From: JAICYJ01 sp963797565
GTDB taxonomy: Bacteria > Actinomycetota > Thermoleophilia > Gaiellales > JAICJC01
Direction of reading: 5' to 3'
NCBI GenBank assembly: GCA_963797565.1
Contig: CAWCPM010000020.1
Span: 20,361 to 84,360 of the forward strand
Length of the DNA stretch: 64,000 bases
How positions within the stretch are numbered: the stretch's first letter is position 1; each line of letters begins with the position of its first letter. A program made the position numbers and the translations under genes. The notes beneath the pieces are model-generated. The model was given only the letters and a program-made list of their open reading frames with translations. It made no database searches and had not been told where the DNA came from. Positions 27,486 to 35,623 of the stretch are shown piece after piece.

Positions 27486-28955
27486 GTGACCGACGCCGCC
27501 GAGTTCGGCCGCGTGGTGCTGATCGTCGCGGTCGGCTTCGCGGTCGCCATCCTGTCGAGCCGCATCAGCGGGCGGCTGCGCGTGCCCGCCCCCGCGCTGT
27601 TCCTGGCGGCGGCCACCGTGTCGTCCGACCTGATCCCGAATCTGGCGCCGCTGCTGACGATCCACGACGTCGAGCGGATCTGCCTGGTGGCTCTGATCGT
27701 GATCCTGTTCGACGGCGGCATGGACATCGGCGTGACGCGGTTCCGCGAGTCGCTGTGGCCGATCGTGAGCCTCGGGGTGGTCGGCACGTTCCTGGTGGCG
27801 GGCCTGTTGGCGGTGCTCGTCCACGTGCTGTTCGGCGCCAGCTGGACGACGTCGCTCCTGATAGGGGCGGCGCTCGCGCCCACCGACCCGGCGGTGGTGT
27901 TCTCGGTGCTGGGCGGCAGCGAGGTGAGCGGCCGCAGCGACGACATCCTCAAGGGCGAGTCCGGCGTGAACGACCCGGTCGGGATCGCGCTCGTGATCGG
28001 CCTGCTCGATATCGCCACCAACAGCGGCTCCAGCCTTGGCATCGCCGAGGACTTCGTCCTGCAGATGGTGGTCGGCCTGGCGGTGGGCCTGATCGGCGGC
28101 CTCGCGCTGGGACGCGCGATGCGTGACCTGACGCTGCCCGACTCCGCCCTCTACCCGCTGCTGACCCTGTCCGCTGCCGGCATCGTGTACGGCCTGGCGT
28201 CGGTGCTGCACGGCTCCGGCTTCCTGGCGGTGTTCGTCACCGGCGTGCTGATCGCCGACCTGCGCGCTCCCTACAAGGCCGAGATCGAGCACTTCCACAA
28301 GGCGCTCGCCAGCCTCGGCGAGATCGTCGTGTTCGTCGCCCTGGGGCTGACCATCGACCTCGGGTCGCTCGACCTGCGCAGCGTCTGGCTGGACGGCCTG
28401 GCGGTGGCGGTGCTGCTGACGTTCGTGGCGCGGCCGCTGGTGGTGGCGGCGCTGCTGGCGCGGGCGCGCCTGACGCGGGGCGAGAAGGTGTTCATCGCGT
28501 GGGCCGGCATGCGCGGGGCGGTGCCGATCCTGCTGGCCGCGTTCACGCTGCTGGAGGGGGTCGACCACGCCAACCGCATCTACGGGATCGTGTTCGTGGT
28601 CGTGATGTTCTCGGTGGTCGTCCAGGGCTCGCTGGTGCCGACCGTCGCCGGCCGGGTTGGCCTGCAGATGCGGCAGATCCACCAGGAGCCGTGGGACCTG
28701 TCGGTGCGCCTCCGCGATGAGCCGCAGGAGGTCGGGCGGTACGTGATCGCCACCGGGTCGCCCGCCGACGGGGTGGCGCTGCGCGACCTCGACCTGGGCG
28801 AGCGCGCCTGGATCAGCCTGATCATGCGCGACGGCGCCGCCCGCCAGGCCCGCGGCGACTCGGTGCTGCGGGCCGGCGACGAGGTGCTGGTGCTGGGCAC
28901 GAGCGCACATGCCCAGGCCGTGTTCGAGGGCCGATCGCGTACGGTTGGCGCGTGA
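27486..28955 (+). CDS. CPA1-type cation:proton antiporter with a TrkA-C-like tail
   Basis: A 489-residue membrane protein with about 12 helices. Transport-domain signatures are LFDGGMDIGVTRFRE, APTDPAVVFSVLGG, the ion-binding pair GESGVNDPVGIALV (an ND motif), and AWAGMRGAVPILLAAF. The C-terminal 100 residues (DLSVRLRDEPQEVGRYVIATGS, VLRAGDEVLVLGT) form a cytoplasmic TrkA-C/RCK_C-like regulatory domain, as in NhaP2/CvrA-type K+(Na+)/H+ antiporters. The start is a GTG at 27486. The stop overlaps the start of the GNAT gene, so the two are coupled. Confidence 0.88.
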   Translation: MTDAAEFGRVVLIVAVGFAVAILSSRISGRLRVPAPALFLAAATVSSDLIPNLAPLLTIHDVERICLVALIVILFDGGMDIGVTRFRESLWPIVSLGVVGTFLVAGLLAVLVHVLFGASWTTSLLIGAALAPTDPAVVFSVLGGSEVSGRSDDILKGESGVNDPVGIALVIGLLDIATNSGSSLGIAEDFVLQMVVGLAVGLIGGLALGRAMRDLTLPDSALYPLLTLSAAGIVYGLASVLHGSGFLAVFVTGVLIADLRAPYKAEIEHFHKALASLGEIVVFVALGLTIDLGSLDLRSVWLDGLAVAVLLTFVARPLVVAALLARARLTRGEKVFIAWAGMRGAVPILLAAFTLLEGVDHANRIYGIVFVVVMFSVVVQGSLVPTVAGRVGLQMRQIHQEPWDLSVRLRDEPQEVGRYVIATGSPADGVALRDLDLGERAWISLIMRDGAARQARGDSVLRAGDEVLVLGTSAHAQAVFEGRSRTVGA

Positions 28956-30545
28956 GCAGCCTGCGCATGCGACGGGTCCGCGTCGACGACGTCGATGAGC
29001 TGCGCCGCGTGCGCCTGGCGATGCTTCTGGACACGCCCGATGCGTTCGCGTCGCGTCACGCCGACGAGGCGGCCCAGCCATACGAGTTCTGGCAGGAGCG
29101 TGCCGTGATCGCCGCGCAGAGCTCGCAGGTGGCCACGTTCCACGTCGTCGACGGCGACCGCCACGTCGGCAGCGCGACCGGCCTTCGCCTCGACCCCGCC
29201 CGCGCGGCCGACCTGGTGGCGATGTGGGTCGACCCTGAGTGGCGCGGGCGCGGGATCGGGCACCGGCTGGTGGAGGGCGTGTGCCGCTGGGCGGCGCGCC
29301 AGGGCAGCGTCTCGATCGAGCTGGACGTGCGCGAGCTGAACACGGGCGCACTCGACCTCTACCGCCGCTGCGGCTTTGAGGTGATCGCCGGGCCGCATCC
29401 GGCCGAGGCCGCGCCCGACCTGATGGAGCTGCGGATGCGCCGCTGGCTGGACGTGCCGCCGCCCGGCCCGGTGGTGAAGCGCCTCCGCCGTCAGGGCGCG
29501 CTGGTCGACCAGCTCGAACAGCTGCCCGCCTCCGACCTGCGCTCGCTCCTGCTGCACGTCACCCGGCGCCGCGCGGCGGCTCTCGAACCCGGCAGACATC
29601 CTGCAGGTGCGGCGCGACCACGCCACGCTGGCGCCGGTCGCGGTGGACGGGCGTGCGCTGCAGCTGGCGGGGCTGCTGGCGATCGACGCCGCGCCCGGGT
29701 TCGAGCCGGTGACGCTCTCACCTGTGGCCCCGGCCGGGGTCAACACGGTGCTGGGCGGGCTCGATCAGAACCTGTCCCTCGCAACCGTGCGCGGCGGCGA
29801 GGTGCTGGCCGACCCCACCACCAGCCTGGCCCTGGAGGTCGCTCTGCAGCGGCGCGCCGGCGAGGCCTCGGTACGGCTCTGCTGGGTGGGACGAGTGCTG
29901 CGCATGCAGTGGTTCGGCGGCGGCTGGAACCAGCACTTCGGCCTGTTCGGTCTGGTCAGCGGCGGGCGCCGACAGCCCGATCACGGCTTCGGCCTGGCCG
30001 CCCTGCACGAGCACATCGCCGTCCACCTGCGCGTGATCCGCGCGCTGGCCGATGCCGGGCACGACGCCGGCCGACCGGTGGTCGAGGTCAGCGACACGGC
30101 GCTGCTGCGCGCGCTCTGCCGGGAGGCGCGGGCCGACCTGGACGACCTCGCCGACCAGGCCCGGGACGACGATCTCGATCCCGAGCAGCTGCTGGCCGAG
30201 TCGGGCGTTGCGGTGGAGCGGTTCGCCGAACGGGTCGAGGGCGGCCGGCTGCTGGAGCTGGTGCGGGAGCGGGTGTACGCCCCACTTGCGGAGGAGTTCC
30301 CGGAAGCCCAGCTCGGCTTCCGCGTGGGCCGGCTGGCGGGGATCGGGTACTACAACGGCCTGCTGCTGAACATCGACGTCGAGCGAGACGGCCGCAGGCT
30401 GTCGGTGGCCGACGGCGGCAGCACCGACTGGACGCAGCGGCTGCTGTCCGACCGGGCGGAGCGCCTGTTCACCAGCGGCATCGGCCTGGAACGCCTGATC
30501 CGCTTGGCGAGATGGTTGACTAGCTCGTGCGGGCGACTTCCCTGA
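28952..30545 (+). CDS. GNAT acetyltransferase fused to an uncharacterised domain, one frameshift
   Basis: Residues about 1-165 are a GNAT acetyltransferase: acetyl-CoA loop WVDPEWRGRGIGHRLVEG, then LDVRELNTGALDLYRRCGF. No stop follows. A Pro-rich linker (LDVPPPGPVV) leads into a second region, VKRLRRQGALVDQLEQLP. Near 29578 the frame breaks, and the rest continues as ALSNPADILQVRRDHATLAP to about 30545. I do not know a function for this second part. Its conserved-looking blocks are VAPAGVNTVLGGLDQNLSLA, VLADPTTSLALEVALQRR and GLFGLVSGGRRQPDHGFG. It might be a separate gene if a nearby error removed a stop. The 3' end overlaps convergent infB by 26 bases. Confidence 0.6.
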
Positions 30546-32610
30546 CCGTGTAGACCTCGAGCACGTCGCCTTCCTTGACGTCGTTGTAGCCCTCGATCGT
30601 GAGGCCGCACTCGAACCCCTGCTGCACCTCGCGGACGTCGTCCTGGACGCGCCGCAGCGTGGCGATGCGGCCGTCGTGCACGATCGCGCCGTCGCGGACC
30701 AGCCGCACCTGCGCACCGCGCTGGATGACGCCGCTCGTGACCATGCAACCGGCGATCGTGCCCAGCCGCGACACCTTGAAGGTCTGGCGCACCTCGGCCT
30801 CGCCCAGGATCTCCTCGACCTGCTCGGGAGCGAGCATGCCGATCAGCGCCTGCTGGATGTCCTCGGTCAGCTGGTAGATGACCTTGTACGTGCGGATGTC
30901 CACGCCCTCGCGCTCGGCCAGCGCCTTCGCCTCGGCGTTCGGCCGCACGTTGAAGCCGACCACGATCGCGTTGGACGCGGCGGCCAGGTTGATGTCCGAG
31001 GCGGTGATGCCGCCGACGCCGGAGTGGATCACGCTGACCGTCACCTCGGGGTGCTGGATCTTGGCGATCTCGCCCTCGGCGGCCTCGACGGAGCCCTGCA
31101 CGTCGGCCTTGATGATCAGCCCCAGCTCCTGCACCGCGCCCTCCTGCACCGCGGAGAACAGATCCTCCAGGCTGACCGCCTTGTTGCGGCGGGCCAGCAT
31201 CTCGGTGCGAATCCGCTGCGCGCGCTTCTGCGCCATCTGGCGAGCGATCCGGTCGTTCTCGACGACGTGGCAGAACTCGCCCGCCGGCGGCGGCTTGTCG
31301 AAGCCCAGGATCTCGACCGGCACGGCCGGCCCGGCCTCCTTGACGCGCTTGCCGTTGTAGTCGTTCAGCGCCTTCACGCGGCCCCAGGTGTCGCCGGCGA
31401 CGACCGCGTCGCCCACGCGCAGGGTGCCGCGCTGCACCAGCAGCGTCGCCACCGGCCCGCGGCCGACGTCCAGGCGCGAGTCGATGATGATGCCGCTCGC
31501 CTCGGCGCTCGGGTTGGCCTTCAGCTCCAGCACGTCTGACTGCAGCAGCAGCATCTCGAGCAGCTGGTCGAGGTTCTCCTTGGCCTTGGCCGAGACGTCG
31601 ACGAAGATCGTGTCTCCGCCCCACTCCTCCGGCTGCAGCCCGTGGTTGACCAGCTCACCGCGCACCCGCTCCGGGTTCGCGTCCTCCTTGTCGATCTTGT
31701 TGACGGCCACCACGATCGGCACCGATGCCGCCCTGGCGTGGTCGATCGCCTCCACGGTCTGGGGCATCACGCCGTCGTCCGCGGCGACCACCAGCACGGC
31801 CACATCGGTGACCTTGGCGCCGCGTGCGCGCATCGCCGTGAAGGCCTCGTGGCCGGGGGTGTCGAGGAAGGTGACCTTGCGGCCGCCGTCGACATCGACC
31901 TGATAGGCGCCGATGTGCTGCGTGATGCCGCCGGCCTCGGTCGATACGACCGACGACTCGCGGATCGAGTCGAGCAGGGTGGTCTTGCCGTGGTCGACGT
32001 GGCCCATGATCGTGACCACGGGCGGCCGCTGCTGGAGCGAGTCCTCCGGATCGTCGTAGACGACCTCCTCGTCCTCCTCGTCGGCCGTGTGCGCGATCGT
32101 GATCTCGCGGTCGAACTCGAGGCCGATCAGCAGCACGTCGTCGTCGGACAGCGACACCGTCAGCGTGACCATCTGCCCCTCCGACATCATGTAGGCGATG
32201 ATCTTGGCGGGGCTGATGCCGAGCTTCTCGGCCAGATCCTTGACCGTGACGCCGGACTCGACCTTGACGGGCCCGGTCGGCACCTCCGGCTCGCGCTTGA
32301 CCTCCGGGCGCGGTGCGCCGCGGTCGCGGCGCCCCTGGCCGGGCCGGCGGCCGGCCTGCGAGTCGATCACGACCCGGCGGCGGCGCCCGGCCGTGGCTCC
32401 GCGCTGGGGGCGCGGCTGGCGGGCGGCCTGCCCCGGCTCCTGCGCGGGAACGGTGGCCTTGGCGCCGAACGCGCGGCGCACGTCGTCGTCGTCGATCAGG
32501 TCGTCCGCGCCCGTGCCCGTGGCGGTGCCGGCCGCGTCAAGCTTTTCCTTGACCTCAGCCTCCGTGACACCCTGCTCGCGGGCGATGTCTGTGACAGTCC
32601 GTTTTGCCAT
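30520..32610 (-). CDS. infB: Translation initiation factor IF-2
   Basis: GTPase that places fMet-tRNA on the ribosome. The protein has 696 residues, short for an actinobacterial IF-2 because the N-terminal extension is small: an IF2_N segment (RTVTDIAREQGVTEAEVKEK), an Arg/Pro-rich linker, then a second IF2_N (VTVKDLAEKLGISPAKII). The G domain has G1 GHVDHGKT (203-210), DTPGHEAF and VAVNKIDKEDANP. Domains II to IV follow and end EVYTVREVART. It is the last gene of rimP-nusA-ylxR-infB; rbfA is not adjacent, because the antiporter/GNAT block intervenes. Confidence 0.96.
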   Translation of the reverse strand: MAKRTVTDIAREQGVTEAEVKEKLDAAGTATGTGADDLIDDDDVRRAFGAKATVPAQEPGQAARQPRPQRGATAGRRRRVVIDSQAGRRPGQGRRDRGAPRPEVKREPEVPTGPVKVESGVTVKDLAEKLGISPAKIIAYMMSEGQMVTLTVSLSDDDVLLIGLEFDREITIAHTADEEDEEVVYDDPEDSLQQRPPVVTIMGHVDHGKTTLLDSIRESSVVSTEAGGITQHIGAYQVDVDGGRKVTFLDTPGHEAFTAMRARGAKVTDVAVLVVAADDGVMPQTVEAIDHARAASVPIVVAVNKIDKEDANPERVRGELVNHGLQPEEWGGDTIFVDVSAKAKENLDQLLEMLLLQSDVLELKANPSAEASGIIIDSRLDVGRGPVATLLVQRGTLRVGDAVVAGDTWGRVKALNDYNGKRVKEAGPAVPVEILGFDKPPPAGEFCHVVENDRIARQMAQKRAQRIRTEMLARRNKAVSLEDLFSAVQEGAVQELGLIIKADVQGSVEAAEGEIAKIQHPEVTVSVIHSGVGGITASDINLAAASNAIVVGFNVRPNAEAKALAEREGVDIRTYKVIYQLTEDIQQALIGMLAPEQVEEILGEAEVRQTFKVSRLGTIAGCMVTSGVIQRGAQVRLVRDGAIVHDGRIATLRRVQDDVREVQQGFECGLTIEGYNDVKEGDVLEVYTVREVARTS

Positions 32611-32617
32611 TCAGTCC

Positions 32618-32890
32618 TCAATTCTCCCAAACCGGCGGCCCGTGCTCAACCGGGATCCGCCGCTCGAGGCCGGCGGCAGCGCCTGATGGCACCTTCAACC
32701 GCCTGGCCAACGCCCCCTTGCGTGTCCCCCGCGTCAGGCAATCCTGACCGGGACACAGGTAGGCGCCTCGCCCCGGCAGCCGCTGGGCGGTGTCGAAGAC
32801 GATCATCTCGCCGTCGAACACCAGCCGCAGCAGTTCGGCCTTGGGGCGCCGCCGGCCGCAGCCGGCGCACTGCCTGATCGGATCGGCTAC
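32618..32890 (-). CDS. ylxR: YlxR-family (DUF448) RNA-binding protein; start codon not identifiable
   Basis: The conserved YlxR sequence is clear: PIRQCAGCGRRRPKAELLRL, then DTAQRLPGRGAYLCPGQDC and a basic ending. The Cys residues C-x2-C and the GRGAYLC motif are family hallmarks. Between the nusA stop and the first Cys no ATG, GTG or TTG occurs in frame; the codons are GTA, GCC, GAT, CCG, ATC. A good Shine-Dalgarno (AAGGAGGAGG) sits just upstream inside nusA. Either a base error removed the start codon or an unusual start such as ATC is used. The coordinates given are the maximal frame. Confidence 0.8.
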   Translation of the reverse strand, partial: VADPIRQCAGCGRRRPKAELLRLVFDGEMIVFDTAQRLPGRGAYLCPGQDCLTRGTRKGALARRLKVPSGAAAGLERRIPVEHGPPVWEN

Positions 32891-34167
32891 GACGCGGCCG
32901 CTCCCTCCTCCTTGGCGGCCAGCTCGCGATGAGCGGGCACGCCGCAGTACCGGCTTCCGTCGAGGGCCTGGTTGGGACAGCGCTTGCCGGACGACGTGAC
33001 CGCGATGCAGCGGCCGGGGAACTCGTCCTCCTCGCCCTCCGCGCCGGTGTAGGGCACGTCGGTGTCCTCGGCGTAGTGCTCGGTCTCGGACACGATGTCG
33101 ATGCGCCAGCCGGTCAGCCGGTGGGCGAGGCGGGCGTTCTGGCCCTCCTTGCCGATGGCCAGCGCCAGCTCGCCGTCCGGCACGACCACGGTGGCCTGCT
33201 GGGCGGCGTCGTCGACGTACACCTCGCGCACCTTGGCGGGCGCCAGCGCCTTGGCGACGAACCGGGCCGGCTCGTCGTTCCAGGGGATGATGTCGATCTT
33301 CTCGCCGCGCAGCTCCGACACGACCATGCGCACGCGCGAACCGCGCGGTCCGACGCAGGCGCCGACCGGGTCGACGCCCTGCACCCGCGACTCGACCGCG
33401 ATCTTGGCGCGGTAGCCGGGCTCGCGGGCGACGGCACGGATCGTGACCAGCCCGTCGGCGATCTCCGGTACCTCCAGCTCGAACAGCTGGCGGATCAGGT
33501 CGTCGCTGCGGCGCGAGAGCACCACCTGCGGGCCCTTGCCCTCGGAGCGCACCTCGATGATCACGGCCTTGATGCGGCTGCCCTGCTCGTAGCGCTCGCC
33601 GGGCACCTTCTCCGAGCCGGGCAGGATCGCCTCCATCTTGCCCAGGTCGACGAACGCGTAGCGGTTGTCGTCCTGCTGCACGATGCCGGTCACGATCTCG
33701 CCGACGCGGTCGGCGTACTCGTCGTACATGATCGAGCGCTCAGCCTCATGGATGCGCTGGCGCAGCACCTGCTTGGCGGTCTGGCCGGCGATGCGGCTGA
33801 AGCCCTCGGGGGTGACGTCCACCATCTGGGCAGGCTTGAACCAGGCCCACTCGATCTCGGGCTCGGGCTCCTCCTCGGGCTGCTCACCCTCGGCCAGCGG
33901 CACCGTGGGCTCGACGATCTCCTCGACCTCCGGCGGCCGGTGGTGCGGATGCGCCTCCAGGTAGGACTCCCAGGCATCGGGGTTCACGGACCACACGACG
34001 TAGTCGCCGGACTCCCGGTTGAGGTCGACGCGCACCGGATGGCGGGCATCGGGCATCTTCTTGTAGGCCGCGAGCAGCGCTTCCTCGATCGCCGACAGCA
34101 GCGTCTCGGCCTCGATGCCGCGTTCCTTCTCGAGCGCCTTCACGCCCTCCAACAGTTCCTTGCTCAC
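32887..34167 (-). CDS. nusA: Transcription factor NusA with a C-terminal Cys/His tail
   Basis: Controls pausing, termination and antitermination. Order: an N-terminal RNAP-binding domain (KELLEGVKALEKERGIEAETLL), an acidic insertion (about 85-110), an S1 domain (VGEIVTGIVQQDDNRYAFVD), and KH domains with DPVGACVGPRGSRV and LALAIGKEGQNARLAHRLTG. The last 40 residues are unusual: C387, C397, C408 and H413 in a pattern C-x9-C-x10-C-x4-H, which could bind zinc. rimP lies upstream and ylxR downstream, the standard nusA operon. The terminator-like hairpin upstream of rimP probably controls all of them. Confidence 0.95.
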   Translation of the reverse strand: MSKELLEGVKALEKERGIEAETLLSAIEEALLAAYKKMPDARHPVRVDLNRESGDYVVWSVNPDAWESYLEAHPHHRPPEVEEIVEPTVPLAEGEQPEEEPEPEIEWAWFKPAQMVDVTPEGFSRIAGQTAKQVLRQRIHEAERSIMYDEYADRVGEIVTGIVQQDDNRYAFVDLGKMEAILPGSEKVPGERYEQGSRIKAVIIEVRSEGKGPQVVLSRRSDDLIRQLFELEVPEIADGLVTIRAVAREPGYRAKIAVESRVQGVDPVGACVGPRGSRVRMVVSELRGEKIDIIPWNDEPARFVAKALAPAKVREVYVDDAAQQATVVVPDGELALAIGKEGQNARLAHRLTGWRIDIVSETEHYAEDTDVPYTGAEGEEDEFPGRCIAVTSSGKRCPNQALDGSRYCGVPAHRELAAKEEGAAAS

Positions 34168-34610
34168 CGGGTGCCTCCAGCCTGTTCCGCGACCAGATGC
34201 GCGCGCTGGATCGCCCCGTAGGGCAGACGGGCGCGCGCGCCGTCGAGGTCGATCTCGATCTCATCATCTCCTGCATCCGTCAGCGTCCCCGTGAACGACC
34301 GGCGCCCGTCAACCGCATCAGCGGTGCGGACGTGCACGCGGCTGCCCGTGGCAGCACGGTAGTGGTCGGGCTTCACCAGCGGCCGCTCGATCCCGGGCGA
34401 CGACACCTCGAGCGCGAAACGGTCGCGCAGCGGGGATAGCTCCCGGCTGACCCGCTCGCACAGGTCGAGGTCGACGGCCCCGCCGGGGCGGTCGATGGTG
34501 ACCCGGACAAGGCCGGGTGATGGTTGCTCGGCGAGCAGCACCTCGACCTCCGGCACCGTCGTCCGAAGCGTCGATTCGATCTGTTGCTGAAGCGCTGCTG
34601 AGCTTCCCAT
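34164..34610 (-). CDS. rimP: Ribosome maturation factor RimP
   Basis: Needed for 30S subunit maturation. The ATG at 34610 follows AAAAGGAGG at good spacing; the frame opens upstream but crosses the leader hairpin. The protein has 148 residues, with the N-terminal alpha-beta domain (LRTTVPEVEVLLAEQPSPGL, LCERVSRELSPL) followed by the signature FALEVSSPGIERPLVKPDHY. The C-terminal SH3-like domain contains RSFTGTLTDAGDDEIEIDLD. Its stop overlaps the nusA start (ATG/TGA), so translation is coupled. Confidence 0.93.
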   Translation of the reverse strand: MGSSAALQQQIESTLRTTVPEVEVLLAEQPSPGLVRVTIDRPGGAVDLDLCERVSRELSPLRDRFALEVSSPGIERPLVKPDHYRAATGSRVHVRTADAVDGRRSFTGTLTDAGDDEIEIDLDGARARLPYGAIQRAHLVAEQAGGTR

Positions 34611-34638
34611 CACACCTCCTTTTGCGGGTTTGAGGGCG

Positions 34639-34664
34639 AAAAAAAGGTGGGTTCTCACCCACCT
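34639..34664 (-). terminator. Intrinsic terminator inside the rimP-nusA leader (probable attenuator)
   Basis: On the minus strand a perfect 8-bp stem, AGGTGGGT/ACCCACCT, with the loop GAGA is followed directly by a run of six to seven T. This is a textbook Rho-independent terminator. It points into rimP and ends only about 28 bases before the rimP ATG. The gene upstream (dtd) is on the other strand, so the hairpin cannot serve as its terminator. It must act on the rimP-nusA-ylxR-infB transcript. A weak -10-like TATCCT (34704-34699) and an 11-base palindrome (34683-34693) lie just upstream. Confidence 0.85.
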
Positions 34665-34740
34665 CGCCGGACGCCCGAATCACACTGACAGTGCCTGAAG
34701 GATAGCAGGGAGTTCCTGCACCGGGGTGAATCGGAAAGCC

Positions 34741-35178
34741 GTGAGAGCGCTCTTGCAACGGGTATCGGAGGCCTCGGTCGAGGTCGGCGACGAGCGGATC
34801 GCCGAGATCGGCACAGGCCTGCTGGCGCTGGTCGCGGCGGGAGCCGGCGACAGCGACCAGGACGCCCGCCGGCTGGCCGAGAAGATCGCCCGTCTGCGCA
34901 TCTTCGGGGACGAGCAGGGCCGCATGAACCGTTCGGTCATCGACGTGGCAGGCAGCGTGCTGTGCGTGTCGCAGTTCACCCTCTACGCCGACGTCACGCG
35001 CGGCAACCGGCCGGGTTTCACGGGGGCCGCGCCGCCTGAGCAGGGGCGCGTGCTGGTGGACGCGGTGGCCGACCATCTGCGGCTGGCCGGGTTGGAGGTG
35101 AAGACGGGCCGGTTCGGCGCGCACATGCGGGTGTCGCTCGTCAACGACGGCCCGGTCACGATCTGGCTCGGCGACTAG
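34741..35178 (+). CDS. dtd: D-aminoacyl-tRNA deacylase
   Basis: Hydrolyses D-aminoacyl-tRNAs and mischarged Gly-tRNA(Ala). The GTG at 34741 gives the standard opening MRALLQRVSEASVEVGDERI (145 residues). Catalytic signatures are the SQFTLYADV motif and the Gly-cisPro region NDGPVTIWL. It diverges from rimP, and its last bases overlap the convergent TPR gene. A link to the downstream D-amino-acid genes at 56-60 kb would be speculation. Confidence 0.94.
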   Translation: MRALLQRVSEASVEVGDERIAEIGTGLLALVAAGAGDSDQDARRLAEKIARLRIFGDEQGRMNRSVIDVAGSVLCVSQFTLYADVTRGNRPGFTGAAPPEQGRVLVDAVADHLRLAGLEVKTGRFGAHMRVSLVNDGPVTIWLGD

Positions 35179-35534
35179 GCGCTGAGCCTGTCGACCGCCT
35201 CGTGGTAGTAGTCGACCTCCGGCCGCAGCCACACGGCCATCTTGTAGTGCCCCGCCGCCAGGCCCTCCTCGCCCATCCGTGACAGGCAGCGTCCCATGCA
35301 GTAGTGCGCGTAGTCGTTGGCAGGCGCCGAGTCCAGGATGTACTCGAACTCCGCCGCCGCCTCGCGGTAGCGGTGCAGCCGCAGGTAGGCCAGGCCCAGC
35401 GCCTCGCGGATCGAGGCCTTGTCCGGCTCGCGTCGCTTCGCCTTCTCCAGCGAGACGGTGGCCTGCGCGTTGTCACCACGCTGCAGGTGCGCCCGTCCCC
35501 GCTGGAACAGCTCGTATGTCTCGTCCTGGTGCAT
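35175..35534 (-). CDS. Small TPR-repeat protein
   Basis: A protein of 119 residues from the ATG at 35534 (MHQDETYELFQRGRAHL). Nearly the whole protein consists of three tetratricopeptide repeats (about 5-38, 39-72, 73-108), for example YELFQRGRAHLQRGDNAQAT and GLAYLRLHRYREAAAEFEYI. There is no signal peptide or membrane helix, so it is a cytoplasmic scaffold or adaptor. Partners are not inferable. It overlaps convergent dtd by four bases and lies 90 bases ahead of the TgpA gene end. Confidence 0.8.
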   Translation of the reverse strand: MHQDETYELFQRGRAHLQRGDNAQATVSLEKAKRREPDKASIREALGLAYLRLHRYREAAAEFEYILDSAPANDYAHYCMGRCLSRMGEEGLAAGHYKMAVWLRPEVDYYHEAVDRLSA

Positions 35535-35623
35535 TTCGTACCCTCGATTTGTATCTGGCCAGACCGCCCGTTCCCTCACGATAGCGTCGCGTGCAAGCTC
35601 CGCTCAGGCCGGCCGGAGATGAA

